Below, one piece after another: positions 23,084 to 33,843 of a stretch of 64,000 nucleotides of DNA. The translations under genes and the position numbers were made by a program. The stretch comes from Marsupella aquatica (Eukaryota; Marchantiophyta). The stretch is taken from contig OZ316894.1 of NCBI GenBank assembly GCA_973895155.1, positions 2,046,001 through 2,110,000 of the forward strand, written 5' to 3'. Under the pieces are notes generated by a model that had not been told where the DNA came from, did not search any database, and saw only the letters and a list, made by a program, of their open reading frames with translations. Position 1 is the first letter of the stretch; every line of letters begins with the position of its first letter.

Positions 23084-25150
23084 CTGCTCCATTAATGACG
23101 AGTGCCCAAAGAACACTAGGGTCCAAACCAGAAACTCAACCACTCAAGAGTCCGACCAAACCACAAATTCCTAGGGTTTCATGTTCATTGTCAGTGGATC
23201 CACTAACACCACTTAGAGCACATAGATTTCACAACATGGGTAGTGAAACAACCCAATCAAAGTAGAGATGAACATATCAGATAATTGAAGATCAGAATGC
23301 TAGGATCAAGTGTTCATGTCTTCCCTTAAGACTTATAGTAATTGTTATTGGGGGATCCTATGATAGGGGGCATGCAAAAGTTGTGGAGACAATACAGTAG
23401 GATATCTTACTTATAAAGTGCAAACATAAGCTAGAGTTGGGATCTAGACTTCTAAAGTGAAGCCTCTAGACAGTAACTCTAGATAAAGACAAACTAATAC
23501 GGACAAAACTGAAAATGAAAACCAAAAATCTGGATGGCAGCAAAGATGAAGGGGAACAACATAGAGTCTTTTCCAAGTTTTTTTGGTCTTATCTCTGTTA
23601 AACTTCAAAGAATGGGCATTGAGGCTTGTGTGTCTAAATTATAGATCTGAAAACTGGGTCCATTACAAGCCTCATTCAAAAATTTAAACAAAGGAGCCTT
23701 TGCCACCCTCAATAGCATGCTGCCCAATGCCCTTGGGCAGGGGGTTGTGCTCATTATTTTGCAATCAAACTTAAAACCTAGCATGGCCATCTAACTTAGA
23801 CTCTAAGTATCCTCTTATCAATATCCAGTAGGTGGAGTTGGTGTCCATCGCAATTCCATAAATGCTGATCCAATCTAACATGAATACTAGAGAAAATTAT
23901 ATCCATGCTCTAGGTTGTTTAAGGAGGGCAGTCCCTTGGCCATGATGGCTCACCTTGAGGTTCTAACGAAGGCCAAGTTCTAATCAATCAAACTTACACC
24001 ACCCTTACACATTTATTAGGACAATGCCTACCATGATGCACTCCATTCCAAGAAGGGAGGAGGTAAGAATAATGGTGCTCACCATGGACAACCTGTGCAG
24101 GAATTGAGAAAAGATAATAATTTTTTACCAAATTTTGTCTGCATTGGAAATATATGAACAACAACATGTTGTGCATTTCCTTCAATGGTTGATGACTGTC
24201 AGTCTTTGGAAACTCCCTGCAGGTCATTACTTGAGAAGGCTTAAATGACCTCCTCACAAGCAAAACACTTTCAAAAGTAGATTGTAACAATATGCAGCTT
24301 AAGAATCTATGACAGCAATGTCCTCCTTCCCAATCCACAAAGAAGTGGTTAGAATAGGATCACTTAGCTCCATGTATTTTAACCAAAGTCCTTTTTGACT
24401 TGATTTATTTTGGTCAGGCCAGAGAAGTCACACAAATTATGGGATCAGTCCAAGAACCATGCAATTGGCCTAAACTTTTGTTTACATTTGGAAGAAATAT
24501 TATGCTTGGAGTTTGGCTGCCATTTATTTGAGTTTAATTTTGACTATGTGGATGGGTAAAGAATATTTTGGACCATCTTTCCTATGTACCAACGAGGGCA
24601 GGTTTGGGGCCTTAGGGGTCAATTATGTGAAAATTTGACCCTATCCTCCAGCCAACTGGGTGCATTAACTAGCAGGTAGGAGGTTAGGGTCAATATTCTC
24701 ATTTGATTATATGAAATCTGATTCTCAGGATACTACTTATAATTGTCATCGCTCATATAATTAGCCAGCTGAAGAAGGAAACCTAATTAAATGGGAATCA
24801 TCATCAATTAAGTGTCATTGAAACCCATTGAATTTTGGCAGTAAGTCTAGGGTTTCAGAATAGAGTGACAGTCTCCAAAATCCTTTTGGAGAATGAGTCC
24901 AGAAATTTCTGAGTAGGTTCTTATTAATACTAGGGTTTGTTGATCCCAACCTAGAAAGAAGTGTGATTGTAATTGATCATTTTAAAAGGTGACTGACATA
25001 GTGTTTTGTAGGTGGAAGACATCTTCCAAAAGTACTCCCAAGCTTTGATGTTAATACCATGCTCCTCCTTGAACAGAAATAGTAACATTGCATAAGTCAT
25101 GGTTTAATGTCTCTTCGCTGGTTTAATGATAATGAGATGTTAGTAAAATA
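23084..25150. other. gene-poor interval
   Basis: Left end: Pro/Thr-rich text in a shifted frame to about 23265 that may belong to the preceding gene. At 23441-23530 a copy of the hairpin repeat family. The rest shows only short frames with no recognisable content. Confidence 0.45.
23441..23530 (+). repeat. copy of the XbaI-hairpin repeat family
   Basis: Contains AAGTGAAGCCTCTAGACAG, then TAACTCTAGATAAAGACAAA and GGACAAAACTGAAAATGA, parallel to 39644-39700. The left hairpin arm has an inserted few bases (ATCTAGACTTCTAAAG), so the stem is imperfect. Confidence 0.65.
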
Positions 25151-25251
25151 TACTCTGGGGACATCCTGTCCGATATAATTGGAATGATACAGAGAAGACC
25201 AGCCTGGCCCCTGCGCAAGGATGAGATGCACAAATCGAGTAAAAAACAAAT
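25151..25251 (+). pseudogene. U6 spliceosomal snRNA-like sequence, probably a pseudogene
   Basis: About 100 bp align by eye to the highly conserved U6 snRNA: CTCTGGGGACATCC, CCGATATAATTGGAATGATA, the ACAGAGA box in ATACAGAGAAGA, then CTGGCCCCTGCGCAAGGATG and GCACAAATCGAG. Differences from the universal sequence fall in critical parts: a 3-nt insertion (TGT) before CCGATA, the segment after ACAGAGAAGA reads CCAGCCTGG in place of TTAGCATGG, and ACACGCAC is replaced by AGATGCAC. The 3' end lacks the T-run needed to stop RNA polymerase III. No plant upstream sequence element or properly spaced TATA box is visible before it. U6 is the catalytic core RNA of the spliceosome; this copy is most likely a dead retrocopy. 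It lies about 200 bp upstream of the FPF1-like gene, in the same orientation. Confidence 0.85.
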
Positions 25252-25455
25252 ATTGAATCAAGAAAGACTTACATAACCCAATTTCAGCTAAGTCAAAGAG
25301 ATGAATGTAACTATCCATCTTTTGCAGCTATTACAAAATGAAAAAGCAAGGGCAAAGCAAAAAGAGGCTTGCAGCTCTTGGAGAGCATGCAGGACACTAA
25401 CAAATAGTACCTAGCACATTTGCCTACCTCACCAGAGAAGCAAGATTGAGCGAAG

Positions 25456-25740
25456 ATGTCTCGTTACAAAAGAGTTGTGAAGAAAGTATTGATTTATCGC
25501 CCAACAGGGGAAGAGGTGAACTCATATGACTTCATAGAATCAAAGATCTTTCCGCTAGGATGGGAAAGGTGCAATCCAAGTGGGTTCGAAGTGAGAGAGT
25601 ATTGTCTTCCTACTGGGTCCAGCAGGAACATCATGGCTCTCCCTGGAGAATTCAAAGACCTGAATCCCATTAAAATGTTTGAAATCTCTGTCCAAACTCG
25701 CACAACCTTTGAGGTTCGAGAGGTTGTGGAGATGTTATGA
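25456..25740 (+). CDS. flowering-promoting factor 1-like protein, 94 aa
   Basis: A single-exon frame of 94 codons with the signature of the small plant FPF1 family: KKVLIYRPTGEEVNSYD, then LGWERCN, then a segment with LPTGSSRNIMALPGEF and the end MFEISVQTRTTFEVREV. In the founding Arabidopsis family these correspond to the KVLVYLPTGE, LGWERYF, SLPRDF and YDIVVKN...FHVRD blocks. FPF1 proteins are soluble, about 110 residues, and in angiosperms affect flowering time and growth through gibberellin-linked routes; their biochemical activity is not known. This protein lacks the N-terminal WVFKNGV-type block, so it is shorter. The start is fixed by an in-frame stop three codons upstream and by AAG before the ATG. 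In a seedless plant the role would not be flowering. Confidence 0.85.
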   Translation: MSRYKRVVKKVLIYRPTGEEVNSYDFIESKIFPLGWERCNPSGFEVREYCLPTGSSRNIMALPGEFKDLNPIKMFEISVQTRTTFEVREVVEML

Positions 25741-26294
25741 TCAGTAGTCACCATCCAGCTCTTTGAGTTGGATAGAAGACCAAATGTGTGGCTCTTGACT
25801 CTGTGAGCATGAGCAGAGTCAGTCCCAATTCCACCAGGGCCATGGCTAGTTCTGATCAATTTCTTCAATGCATTCCAAAGACGTCAGGCAGAGCATTTCC
25901 CAAAGGGAGAAGCACTTCATAACCCATGCTACTCAGGTCCTTCATAAGTGGATTCATATTCCTGAAGGAAAATAGCAATAAAGAAACTGTATTGCCATTG
26001 TCATTTTTTTCTAGAAATCCTTGAAAATCTCATGCAACACTTTGTAATCTTCACAAAAGATTATTACCATGCAATGCTGCAACTCGTAAAGACCTCCGGT
26101 AGGAATGCAGGTATTTGAAGGAGATTTCTATCTTTGAGATAAGAATCGTGTTTGAAGTGATTGAGGGATGATGAATTTTCTGTAGAACCAGCTTCAGAAA
26201 CGTTCTCGAGCCCACGAATTACAACAGATGCTCGTGAATGAAATACCGTATCGCCCAAGCCTTCTGTCCCTCATTCATTACCGTGAAAAGTTTA

Positions 26295-26605
26295 GGTTCA
26301 GGGTTTTGAATTTAAAATTCCTTCCGTAAACCCACCTTTGTCTCGAGAGAAGCTACTGAATTCTAAGCCTTCTGACACTATGCCAATTGCATTCTCAACT
26401 ACCTTTGCAAATTAGAGTGGTCACTGAAACCCACCTCAGTCTGGAGAGAAGCTACTCAATTCTAAGCCTTCCAAGCACAGTCATCCAATTGCAATCTCAA
26501 CTACGCTGAACCCCACCTCAGTCTCGAGAGAAGCGACTGAATTCTAAGCCTTCCAATCACAGATATCCAATTATATTCTCAATTACCTTTTGCAAATTAG
26601 AGTGG
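26295..26605 (+). repeat. tandem repeat, about 100 bp unit, three copies
   Basis: Three successive units share CCCACCTNNGTCTSGAGAGAAG, CGACTGAATTCTAAGCCTTC-like text, CAATT, ATTCTCAACTACC and TTTGCAAATTAGAGTGG. The second unit lost its TTTGCAAATTAGAGTGG end. The units start near 26330, 26431 and 26513. Confidence 0.85.
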
Positions 26606-28600
26606 GCCGTTGCGGACAACAATGGTGTTGCAAACCAGAAAACCTGACCAACGTTGGCCTGCAAGTTGTACTTGTCAAGCTCCAATTTTCCGGAAGATTA
26701 CAATTGCAAGATGAAGAGGACATAGACTTGTTTGAAACTAGAAATGATTCATCCTGAGTGGGAAGTTAGGTACAGTTCCCAGGTATGATACTAACGAGAG
26801 CCAGGTGCTGTCTCGTATCACTCGTTCGAGTCTTACTGAACGGAAATTAAATATGGGCGAGGAGTGCATCCCTCAACGGAATTATCCTTATGTGCACTTG
26901 TGCAATAGCCTTGCTGAGAATCGATCTTCACAGGATAATCACATGAATTGTACCTCAGAAAGCAACGAACTACACGTACCCTCTGAAACAGAATTTTCAA
27001 GAAAATTATTAAGGGAAAAGTGGACTAGAAAAATAAATTGAGTCAAATTTAATGAGCGCATTTGGCTGAAAAACATGAGCATCTGGTCAAAGTGCTATGG
27101 CAAAAACCAGACCAAAACAAGAAAATAATGAAGAAGAAGAGACCTCAAATGCTCCCAACAGGAAGGCAACACTGACCGTCTTGCAATGGAATCACCTTTT
27201 GTTGAACTATTGTTTCATTGACAGATGCCCGAAACAGGCACAGTTGTAGTTGAATAAGGGTGCAATCCATTCCCTAGGGCCCGACCATAATAAAACCAAA
27301 CTCAAGACCGTGAGAATACCTGAAGAATGCAGTAAAAGGAATTTTCAAGTAGACTAAAGTGTACCTGTCGAATCCTCAGAACAAAGAGATGAGACAGGCT
27401 AGGAACGAAGCTCTTCATGCTCAATATGTATCCGTGTGGTCACAAAACCTTGCTCTCATCTCTCCTACAGGTGGGTCGAATCGACTGGTAACTGAGACTG
27501 CAACCGGCATCAGGTCCAAGATACTCTCTGAAGAAAAGCAATGTGATTTAGAGTCAACCACCCACTGCATAGAGAACCGTCGTGTTTCTGACAGAAGTTA
27601 TGCACTTGGTCACCCTTAAAGCTACTTTTGGCTTAAACTCCCCCAACGCCGTTCTCCTTCTTCTCCCACCTTTGATGCGCTAGGATGCACATTCGGAACA
27701 GTCATCCACTGTGAGAGTTCTCTTTGAGATACTGATGTACAGTATTGCAAGAAACTATTTCATACACCTGAGGGGCAAAACTTTAAGGAAAAATTGCCCA
27801 AGCTAAAAACCTATTGAGAATTAAACACGCCCAGAGAAGACCTGTCTGTGAAAGTCCTTCCCAATCACGGAAACCATTTCATTCCAGAACAACTGTAGTG
27901 TTCGATATAGAAAATACACGGTCAGCTCTCTCATTTGAAGAATGCAACCAAAGACTCGTTACTGCCGTTCCATTGAGATGGTGAATGATAATGTTGAACA
28001 TATGGAGGTGGTGTAGAATGCAAACCATTATTCCTTCGTCTGAAAGCATCGCCATATTTACTGGTCAGCCAGCCATTGACTTACTCCTTGGTTTGTGTCA
28101 TGGCAATGTTCATTTACCCATCGAGCACGCCAGAATGCCTGTGATAAAATGGCAATGAGTTGGAAACAAACAAAGTTTCTGCAAAGGTTGCGTACTAGAT
28201 CTCGTGAAAGATGGCAAACCCTATACACCCTCCAGGCATGCCTATGCAAGAGGTGGCAGTGGATTACAAAGTTTACGAAGATTGCAAGACAGTACTCGTA
28301 AATGTCGACAACCCTAAACTAGGAACAGTCCAGAGAACCACTCATGTATTGCAAAGCTCCAATTCTCCAAAGGTCTTTGTTTGCCTTTGAACAGTTTTTG
28401 CGCTGAAAAAGAGATGACTACATATGTTCATAGGATGGTTACTATCCCCACTAACCAATCACACATAGGGACACAACAGGGAAGAAATGTGCAAGGATAA
28501 GTACCCATAGCGAAAAAATGTCAAACTTAGGGACAAAGTTACTGAAGGACAAGAGTGAACGACTGTAGAAGAAGGTTATCAATTCAGCCAATGATAGGGT
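26606..28600. other. CG-bearing interval, no gene recognised
   Basis: This 2-kb stretch keeps CG dinucleotides like the gene islands, yet no frame longer than about 86 codons is open and no domain is recognisable. Open frames at 26805-27041 and 27359-27619 (plus) and 28058-28249 (minus) have ordinary composition but no splice-consistent joins I could find. It could hold a non-coding RNA, a multi-exon gene with short exons, or unmethylated spacer. Confidence 0.35.
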
Positions 28601-28605
28601 GAAGC

Positions 28606-28709
28606 ATTCGGCTTTAAAGGTGATTCTCGTACCTCGATGGTCCATGCCAGAATTCAGATTCGGCTTTAAAGGTGATTCTCATACCTCGATGGTCCATGCC
28701 AGAATTCAT
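28606..28709 (+). repeat. tandem duplication, 52 bp
   Basis: ATTCGGCTTTAAAGGTGATT...CCATGCCAGAATTCA occurs twice in a row, starting at 28606 and 28658, with only one or two differences (CTCGTACC versus CTCATACC). The period is not a multiple of three, so it shifts the frame of a small minus-strand ORF that crosses it. Confidence 0.9.
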
Positions 28710-28892
28710 ATTCATAACAAGGGGTCGCCAGAGTATGGACTTGAGGAAATCTGCTAGCTTCTTTGCAAATGACATACGTCCACCTCCTTCACCTCTTCTC
28801 AAATCCCCTTTGACCCACCCTCCTGTCACCTTCATATTTTACACTAACCAGCCCCACTAAATAGATATGAAGAAAAATCTTAAACAATAAAA

Positions 28893-29182
28893 TGTATGAT
28901 GATTTGGTTAGTCTTTGCCCCATCCTTGTTTTTTGTCCCTCCTTATTTCACTTATATATTTATTTAGAGTTCTTGTTGATTTTGTACATCCTCATTTAAA
29001 ATGTTGACCTTCCTCAACCTCATTATCTTTATTTAGAGTTCTTGTTGATCCTCATTTTTAAAATGTTGACCTCCTTCAACCTCATTATCAATTTTGTCTG
29101 TGTATTGGGAGTTACGGTCTAGAGGCTTCACTCTAGACCTAGTCTTTTAAGTCTAAGCTTCAGTTGACACTTTCATAGTAAG
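28893..29182 (-). repeat. long copy of the XbaI-hairpin repeat family
   Basis: On the minus strand this is the best partner of 39612-39822. Both contain CTTTTAAG, the perfect hairpin with arms GGTCTAGAG and CTCTAGACC and a 6-base loop (29116-29139 here), TAACTCCCAATACA, CAGACAAAA, and at the far end GGACAAAAAACAAGGATGG and GGGGCAAAG. A 75-bp unit (TATTTAGAGTTCTTGTTGAT through CAACCTCATTATC) is tandemly doubled inside this copy. Confidence 0.85.
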
Positions 29183-29868
29183 ATTGTTCTCGCTGACAAG
29201 AGTCTAATTAAGATGCCCAACCCAAGCCTGTCCTTGGCAAAAGTAATAATGTCATCTCTCATGGAGTGCAGTACTCTGTGTCCAATTTCACTACAATAGC
29301 TTTCTATCTTGCTCATAATTTTAAAATCTAGTGCCAAAATTCCGGGCCCTAACTACTGGTGGTGAGCTCAAGTCTCCAGCGGTGATTTGTGATTACAGGT
29401 TTTAATCACACGTTTGAATCTTGGTTGATTCTCCACCACACATTGTTGTTCTTGTTTCAGCTTTGGTGTGGCTACAGGTATCCTAACGTCAAAGAACAAG
29501 AAGATTCACAGAGACCAATCCCTGTAGAGCCATTAAATGTGCCTTAGTTCTCCCCCACTGCCTACCTGGAAACCTACCCGACAATTTAACATTTTGGTTG
29601 AGGTCCTTGTCACTTTTCATACAGGAAATCTGGATTTGGTCACATTGTTTTGATCTTTTTGGTCTTGAACGGAAATGGGAAAGGACACTTGCAAGTCTCT
29701 CCCCACCCCAATAGTGACACTTTCTTTGTAGGGAACCCATTTCAGGGTGAGCCCACAGATCAGACAGAACCCACACCAGAAGGGAGAGAGGATTATAGCA
29801 AGGCCACAAAGTGGACAACCAGGGGCTTAGTAGATAATATAAACTCCCATCCACTACCCACAAAATCC

Positions 29869-30219
29869 ATCCCTGTTGAGCATACGACATTCACAATGGT
29901 AAGCACATGACACATCCAACATGCAAGTAGTGGACACAAGAGATATGTGGTTCACCTCCTCGAGACTACGTCCACGGGAACACACAAGAGAACTTTATTG
30001 AACTCTAAGCACGTCGACCATACCAAGTCTCCACAGTGTAAGCTCTTCTCATCTCTGAAGTGGCTGTGTAACAATGAGCCTTAGTTCCACTTATCCTAGC
30101 AAGCACCGCTAGGATATAGTGTGCAACTTAGTTAACCTAACCATGTTTCCAACCATGGTTAGCCTAACTATAGTTACATGTCGTAACCCTAGTTGTCAGA
30201 GTAAATACCTAACAATCCC
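29869..30219 (-). mobile_element. solo LTR with 5-bp target-site duplication
   Basis: On the plus strand the sequence reads ATCCC, then TGTTGAGC...ACCTAACA (29874-30214, 341 bp), then ATCCC again. It starts TGTT and ends AACA, as LTRs do, and the flanking 5-bp duplication is perfect. On the minus strand, the likely sense, the LTR begins TGTTAGGTATTTACTC, holds AATAAAG followed by TTCTCTTGTGTGTTC (probable polyadenylation region) and ends GCTCAACA. No primer-binding site or internal sequence adjoins it, so it is a solo LTR left by recombination between two LTRs. A diverged relative lies at 62879-63211 on the opposite strand. The superfamily (Copia or Gypsy) cannot be told from the LTR alone. 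Confidence 0.9.
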
Positions 30220-30234
30220 ACCCACACACATATA

Positions 30235-30327
30235 CCCTCCACACCCATGTATGTGGAGAGGGACTGAACTTGGGACCTTCAGTTGCAAGCTCATCCCCTA
30301 GCCAACTAACCTAGGCCAGTAGGTTTG
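30235..30327 (-). repeat. tRNA-like stretch, possible SINE head
   Basis: On the minus strand GGTTAGTTGGCTAGGGGATG resembles a tRNA D-arm with A-box, followed by GAGCTTGCAACTGAAGGTC (anticodon-arm-like) and CCCAAGTTCAGTCCCTC (B-box/T-arm-like) at the normal distance. The acceptor stem does not pair, so it is not a functional tRNA gene. A GT-rich stretch (TGTGGAGGGTATATGTGTGT) follows, as in a SINE body. It ends close to the solo LTR, which may have inserted into it. Confidence 0.45.
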
Positions 30328-30379
30328 GTCACATTGTAGTGCACCATATTTATATCTTGATTTCATTTTATGACATTTG

Positions 30380-30960
30380 AAGCATTCCCATGGGACATCT
30401 AACATTCAAAAGAAAAAGTTGAAGGATTAATGTTTGCAATCCAAAGAAACAAAGTATTCATATTCAGGAAGTACACTTATTCTTCCGTTTCACTTACATA
30501 CACTCAATCTCATTAAGTATACCCAGTTGGCTATTTTATTTATTGACATGCAAAAATTCTCAATGTGTGCGCAAGTTACTCTTCTTAGTTAGAACACACA
30601 TGGTAGGGTTTCTCATTTAGTCATTGGAATTTATGTAGAGCTACTAAGCTCTTTCACAAACATTTAGACATTCAGTCATTCTCATTCAGAACACACAAAT
30701 ACACTTTTGACTCTAATTATTCAATCCTTCTTATTTAAGGTAAACAATTCTCATTGACAGAGTTATTGTTCTCATTGTTTCTTCTCAGTTATTGAGTCAT
30801 TCTTATTACAGCACACACAGAGTTACTATTTTTCTTGCTTTACATCTCATTCCACATGTTCAATCATTCTTATTGGTCCATAAAATTCTCATTTATGTAG
30901 GGTCACTATTCTCATTGCAGTCACATCTCATTGAGTGTGTAAAATCAATCAAAAACCCCT
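30380..30960 (+). repeat. degenerate array of TTCTCATT-containing units
   Basis: The phrase ATTCTCATT or ATTCTTATT recurs at least ten times, often with CACATCTCATT, GAGTTATT or AGAGTTACTATT nearby. The spacing is irregular (roughly 40-110 bp), so this is an old diverged tandem array. No coding frame crosses it. Confidence 0.5.
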
Positions 30961-31745
30961 AACAATTGTGTAGAAAATTAGTATGATGAGTGGAAACAAG
31001 TGACTTGCCTTGTACTTGTTGTATGATAGGAATCGTTGTTGAGAATCACCTGGAGGGTTGATGCCGTGCCCTCCCAAGAAATGATGCCCCAAGAAATGAC
31101 ACCCTTTTTTTGTCAACTATGAACATTGCGCCTGGGTCCTCAATTTGAGGCATTGGCAAGTGCCAGGAACAAAAATCTACTGCACACGTGACCATTCTTG
31201 CCACAATGGGCAATGGGGCACAGAGAGTACTTTAGTGTGCAAAGTACCCTCAAAAACATTAAACCTTCAGTGTGTTGTTCGAGCCTATGCATTGCACAGG
31301 GCACCCTGGAATGGAGAGATAAGGTTGAGTAACCCTAAAAGTACAATTAACATTAAATCAATCTTAATAATGGACAATCGGGCAGGGGCAACATTCGAGT
31401 GTGAGAAAGCAAGCCCGGGCTGAAAATGTGACAGGGACCTCAACCAAAATGTTAAAACATGGGGGAGGGTTTCCAGTACGCAGTGGGGGAGAACCGAGAC
31501 ACATTTAATGACTCTATAGGGATTTGTCTCTATGAATACAAGAAGTGGGACATCTGTACACAGGATCCGACAAGCATGAGCCCTGTAAGCATGAGACCCA
31601 AGAGGGCATGTCAATCCCCCAGTGCTGTCACCAGACAAACATGGACAATAAAACCCCCTCAAAACCTGAGCTAGAGCTCTTGTATTCCAGGGCATTATGG
31701 CCCACAATGGCCAATAAACAAGGTGTCACTATATTGTAAGATTTA
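30961..31745. other. no gene supported
   Basis: Frames of 92 codons (plus, 31145-31423) and 140 codons (minus, 31285-31707) overlap each other and show no recognisable domain. Probably repeat-derived spacer. Confidence 0.4.
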
Positions 31746-32770
31746 GAACTCTAGGCTAGTGCCTTTGTAGCACATAAACCTACTCTCTGTTGCATTACAT
31801 GTTTTTGTGAATGTTAAATCCTATTTACAGCCATTCCCTCACTCGTAACCTTTTTGACACAATAACCATGGCAACATTTGTTTTGCAACTAAGTCACCCC
31901 CTATTGTCCTTTGGTTTTGGGACAGAGAAAACAGAAGGCAGAAAGGAAGGGGCCGTCACCCTCACTACAATCACTAGGGAAAAGAGGGTTTACATGCTTC
32001 ATAAATCTCCCATGTCATTTTCTCTGTATATTTTTATGAATGGTGATGAGCCATAACCCCCCTCCGGCCTGCCCAGGGGTTATGAGATTTTGGTCCCCTT
32101 GGCTAGCCTGCCTCAAGGGTTATCCTATTTCAGGTCAAAATAAAGCAAAACTACATTTGAGCAGTTACTCTTGCTGACCAATACCCACGCTTGTCAACCA
32201 ATACCCCCTCGAGCCGATTGCCCTCTAGGATTACACCCCATAAACCCCTCCAGCCAGCCCATGTGTTACACCACACTAAAACCGTAAAGGTAGAATTGTG
32301 GGCTAGCACCATTGCAGCACATAAACTGACTCTCCACAGGGATACCTCTTGTGGTGATGACTAATCCCATTCACAGGTCATTCGCTCCCTCGCCCATGGC
32401 TAGCCTGCCTCAAGTGTTATCCAATTTCAGGCCCAATTTTCAGGTCCATCACCCATGGCTAGCCTGCCTCAAGTGTTATCCAATTTCAGGCCCAATTTTC
32501 AGGTCCAAGTAGAGTAAAACTATGCTTGAGTGGTTAGTCTCATCAACCATTATCCCCTCTGGCTCACTGCCCTCTTGGACTATACCCCAGAACCCCCTCC
32601 AGCCCAGCCCATGGGTTTTCACCCTAATAAAAACCATAAACGTAGAATTGTGGGCTACCGCCGTCGCACCATACAAACCGACTCTCCGCCAGGCTAGCTC
32701 TTTTCGGTGGATGAATAACCCCTTCCACAGGTCATTTGCTCCCTCGCTCACCCTCGCATCCCCCTGTGAC
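31746..32770 (+). repeat. diverged repeat block of about 350-550 bp, three copies, upstream of RPS15A
   Basis: Each unit contains TAGAATTGTGGGCTA (or TTTAGAACTCTAGGCTA), CACATAAACYNACTCTC, an ATTCACAGGTCATTCGCTCC-like part, and then GGCTAGCCTGCCTCAAG, GTTATCC and TTTCAGG. Units begin near 31742, 32290 and 32645. Within it a 59-60-bp segment (CCCATGGCTAGCCTGCCTCA ... TTCAGGTCCA) is perfectly doubled at about 32392-32450 and 32451-32510. The last unit runs into the promoter of the ribosomal protein gene. Confidence 0.8.
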
Positions 32771-32813
32771 CCGTCTTCCGGCCCTGCAGACACAGTCCCT
32801 TCAGACGGACGAG

Positions 32814-32826
32814 TTTAGGGTTTAGG
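32814..32826 (+). promoter_or_regulatory. telo-box in the RPS15A promoter
   Basis: TTTAGGGTTTAGG, the reverse complement of the AAACCCTAA telo-box, lies 170 bp before the start codon of the uS8 gene. Telo-boxes together with TGGGCY site II elements are known to drive ribosomal protein genes in plants. A site II match (TGGGCTGGGC on the minus strand) occurs about 210 bp further up, near 32598-32607. Confidence 0.7.
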
Positions 32827-32869
32827 CTGAGCCCTCACTTCGCTCGAAACTCTCTTTGCGGCGTCTTCG

Positions 32870-32995
32870 TGTTTCGTCGTGGTTGTCGTCGTCGTCGTCG
32901 TCGGGCGCTCTTGAATCTCGATCGGTGCTGTGGTGTTGTGTTGAGCAATTCAGCAGCAGCAGCAGGCAGGCAGGCAGGCAGACAGGTAGGGCGCG
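32870..32995 (+). promoter_or_regulatory. 5' leader of RPS15A with GTC and CAGG microsatellites
   Basis: The leader region has GTCGTCGTCGTCGTCG near 32886-32903 and then CAGCAGCAGCAGGCAGG-type runs near 32951-32985, ending in GGGCGCGATGG at the start codon. It is the likely transcribed 5' untranslated region; the transcription start is not fixed by sequence. Confidence 0.5.

Positions 32996-33843
<848 letters not shown>

Noticed and set aside
25151-25251. Functional U6 snRNA gene
   Set aside because: No T-run terminator, no plant upstream element, changes in the core region next to the ACAGAGA box.
29489-29890. 133-codon minus-strand ORF
   Set aside because: Runs to the edge of the solo LTR without any retrotransposon motif or conserved domain.
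30235-30327. Functional tRNA gene
   Set aside because: No pairing acceptor stem and imperfect T-arm; better read as a SINE-like relic.
32476-32818. About 100-codon ORFs on both strands upstream of RPS15A
   Set aside because: They fall in the duplicated block and promoter, overlap each other and show no domain.
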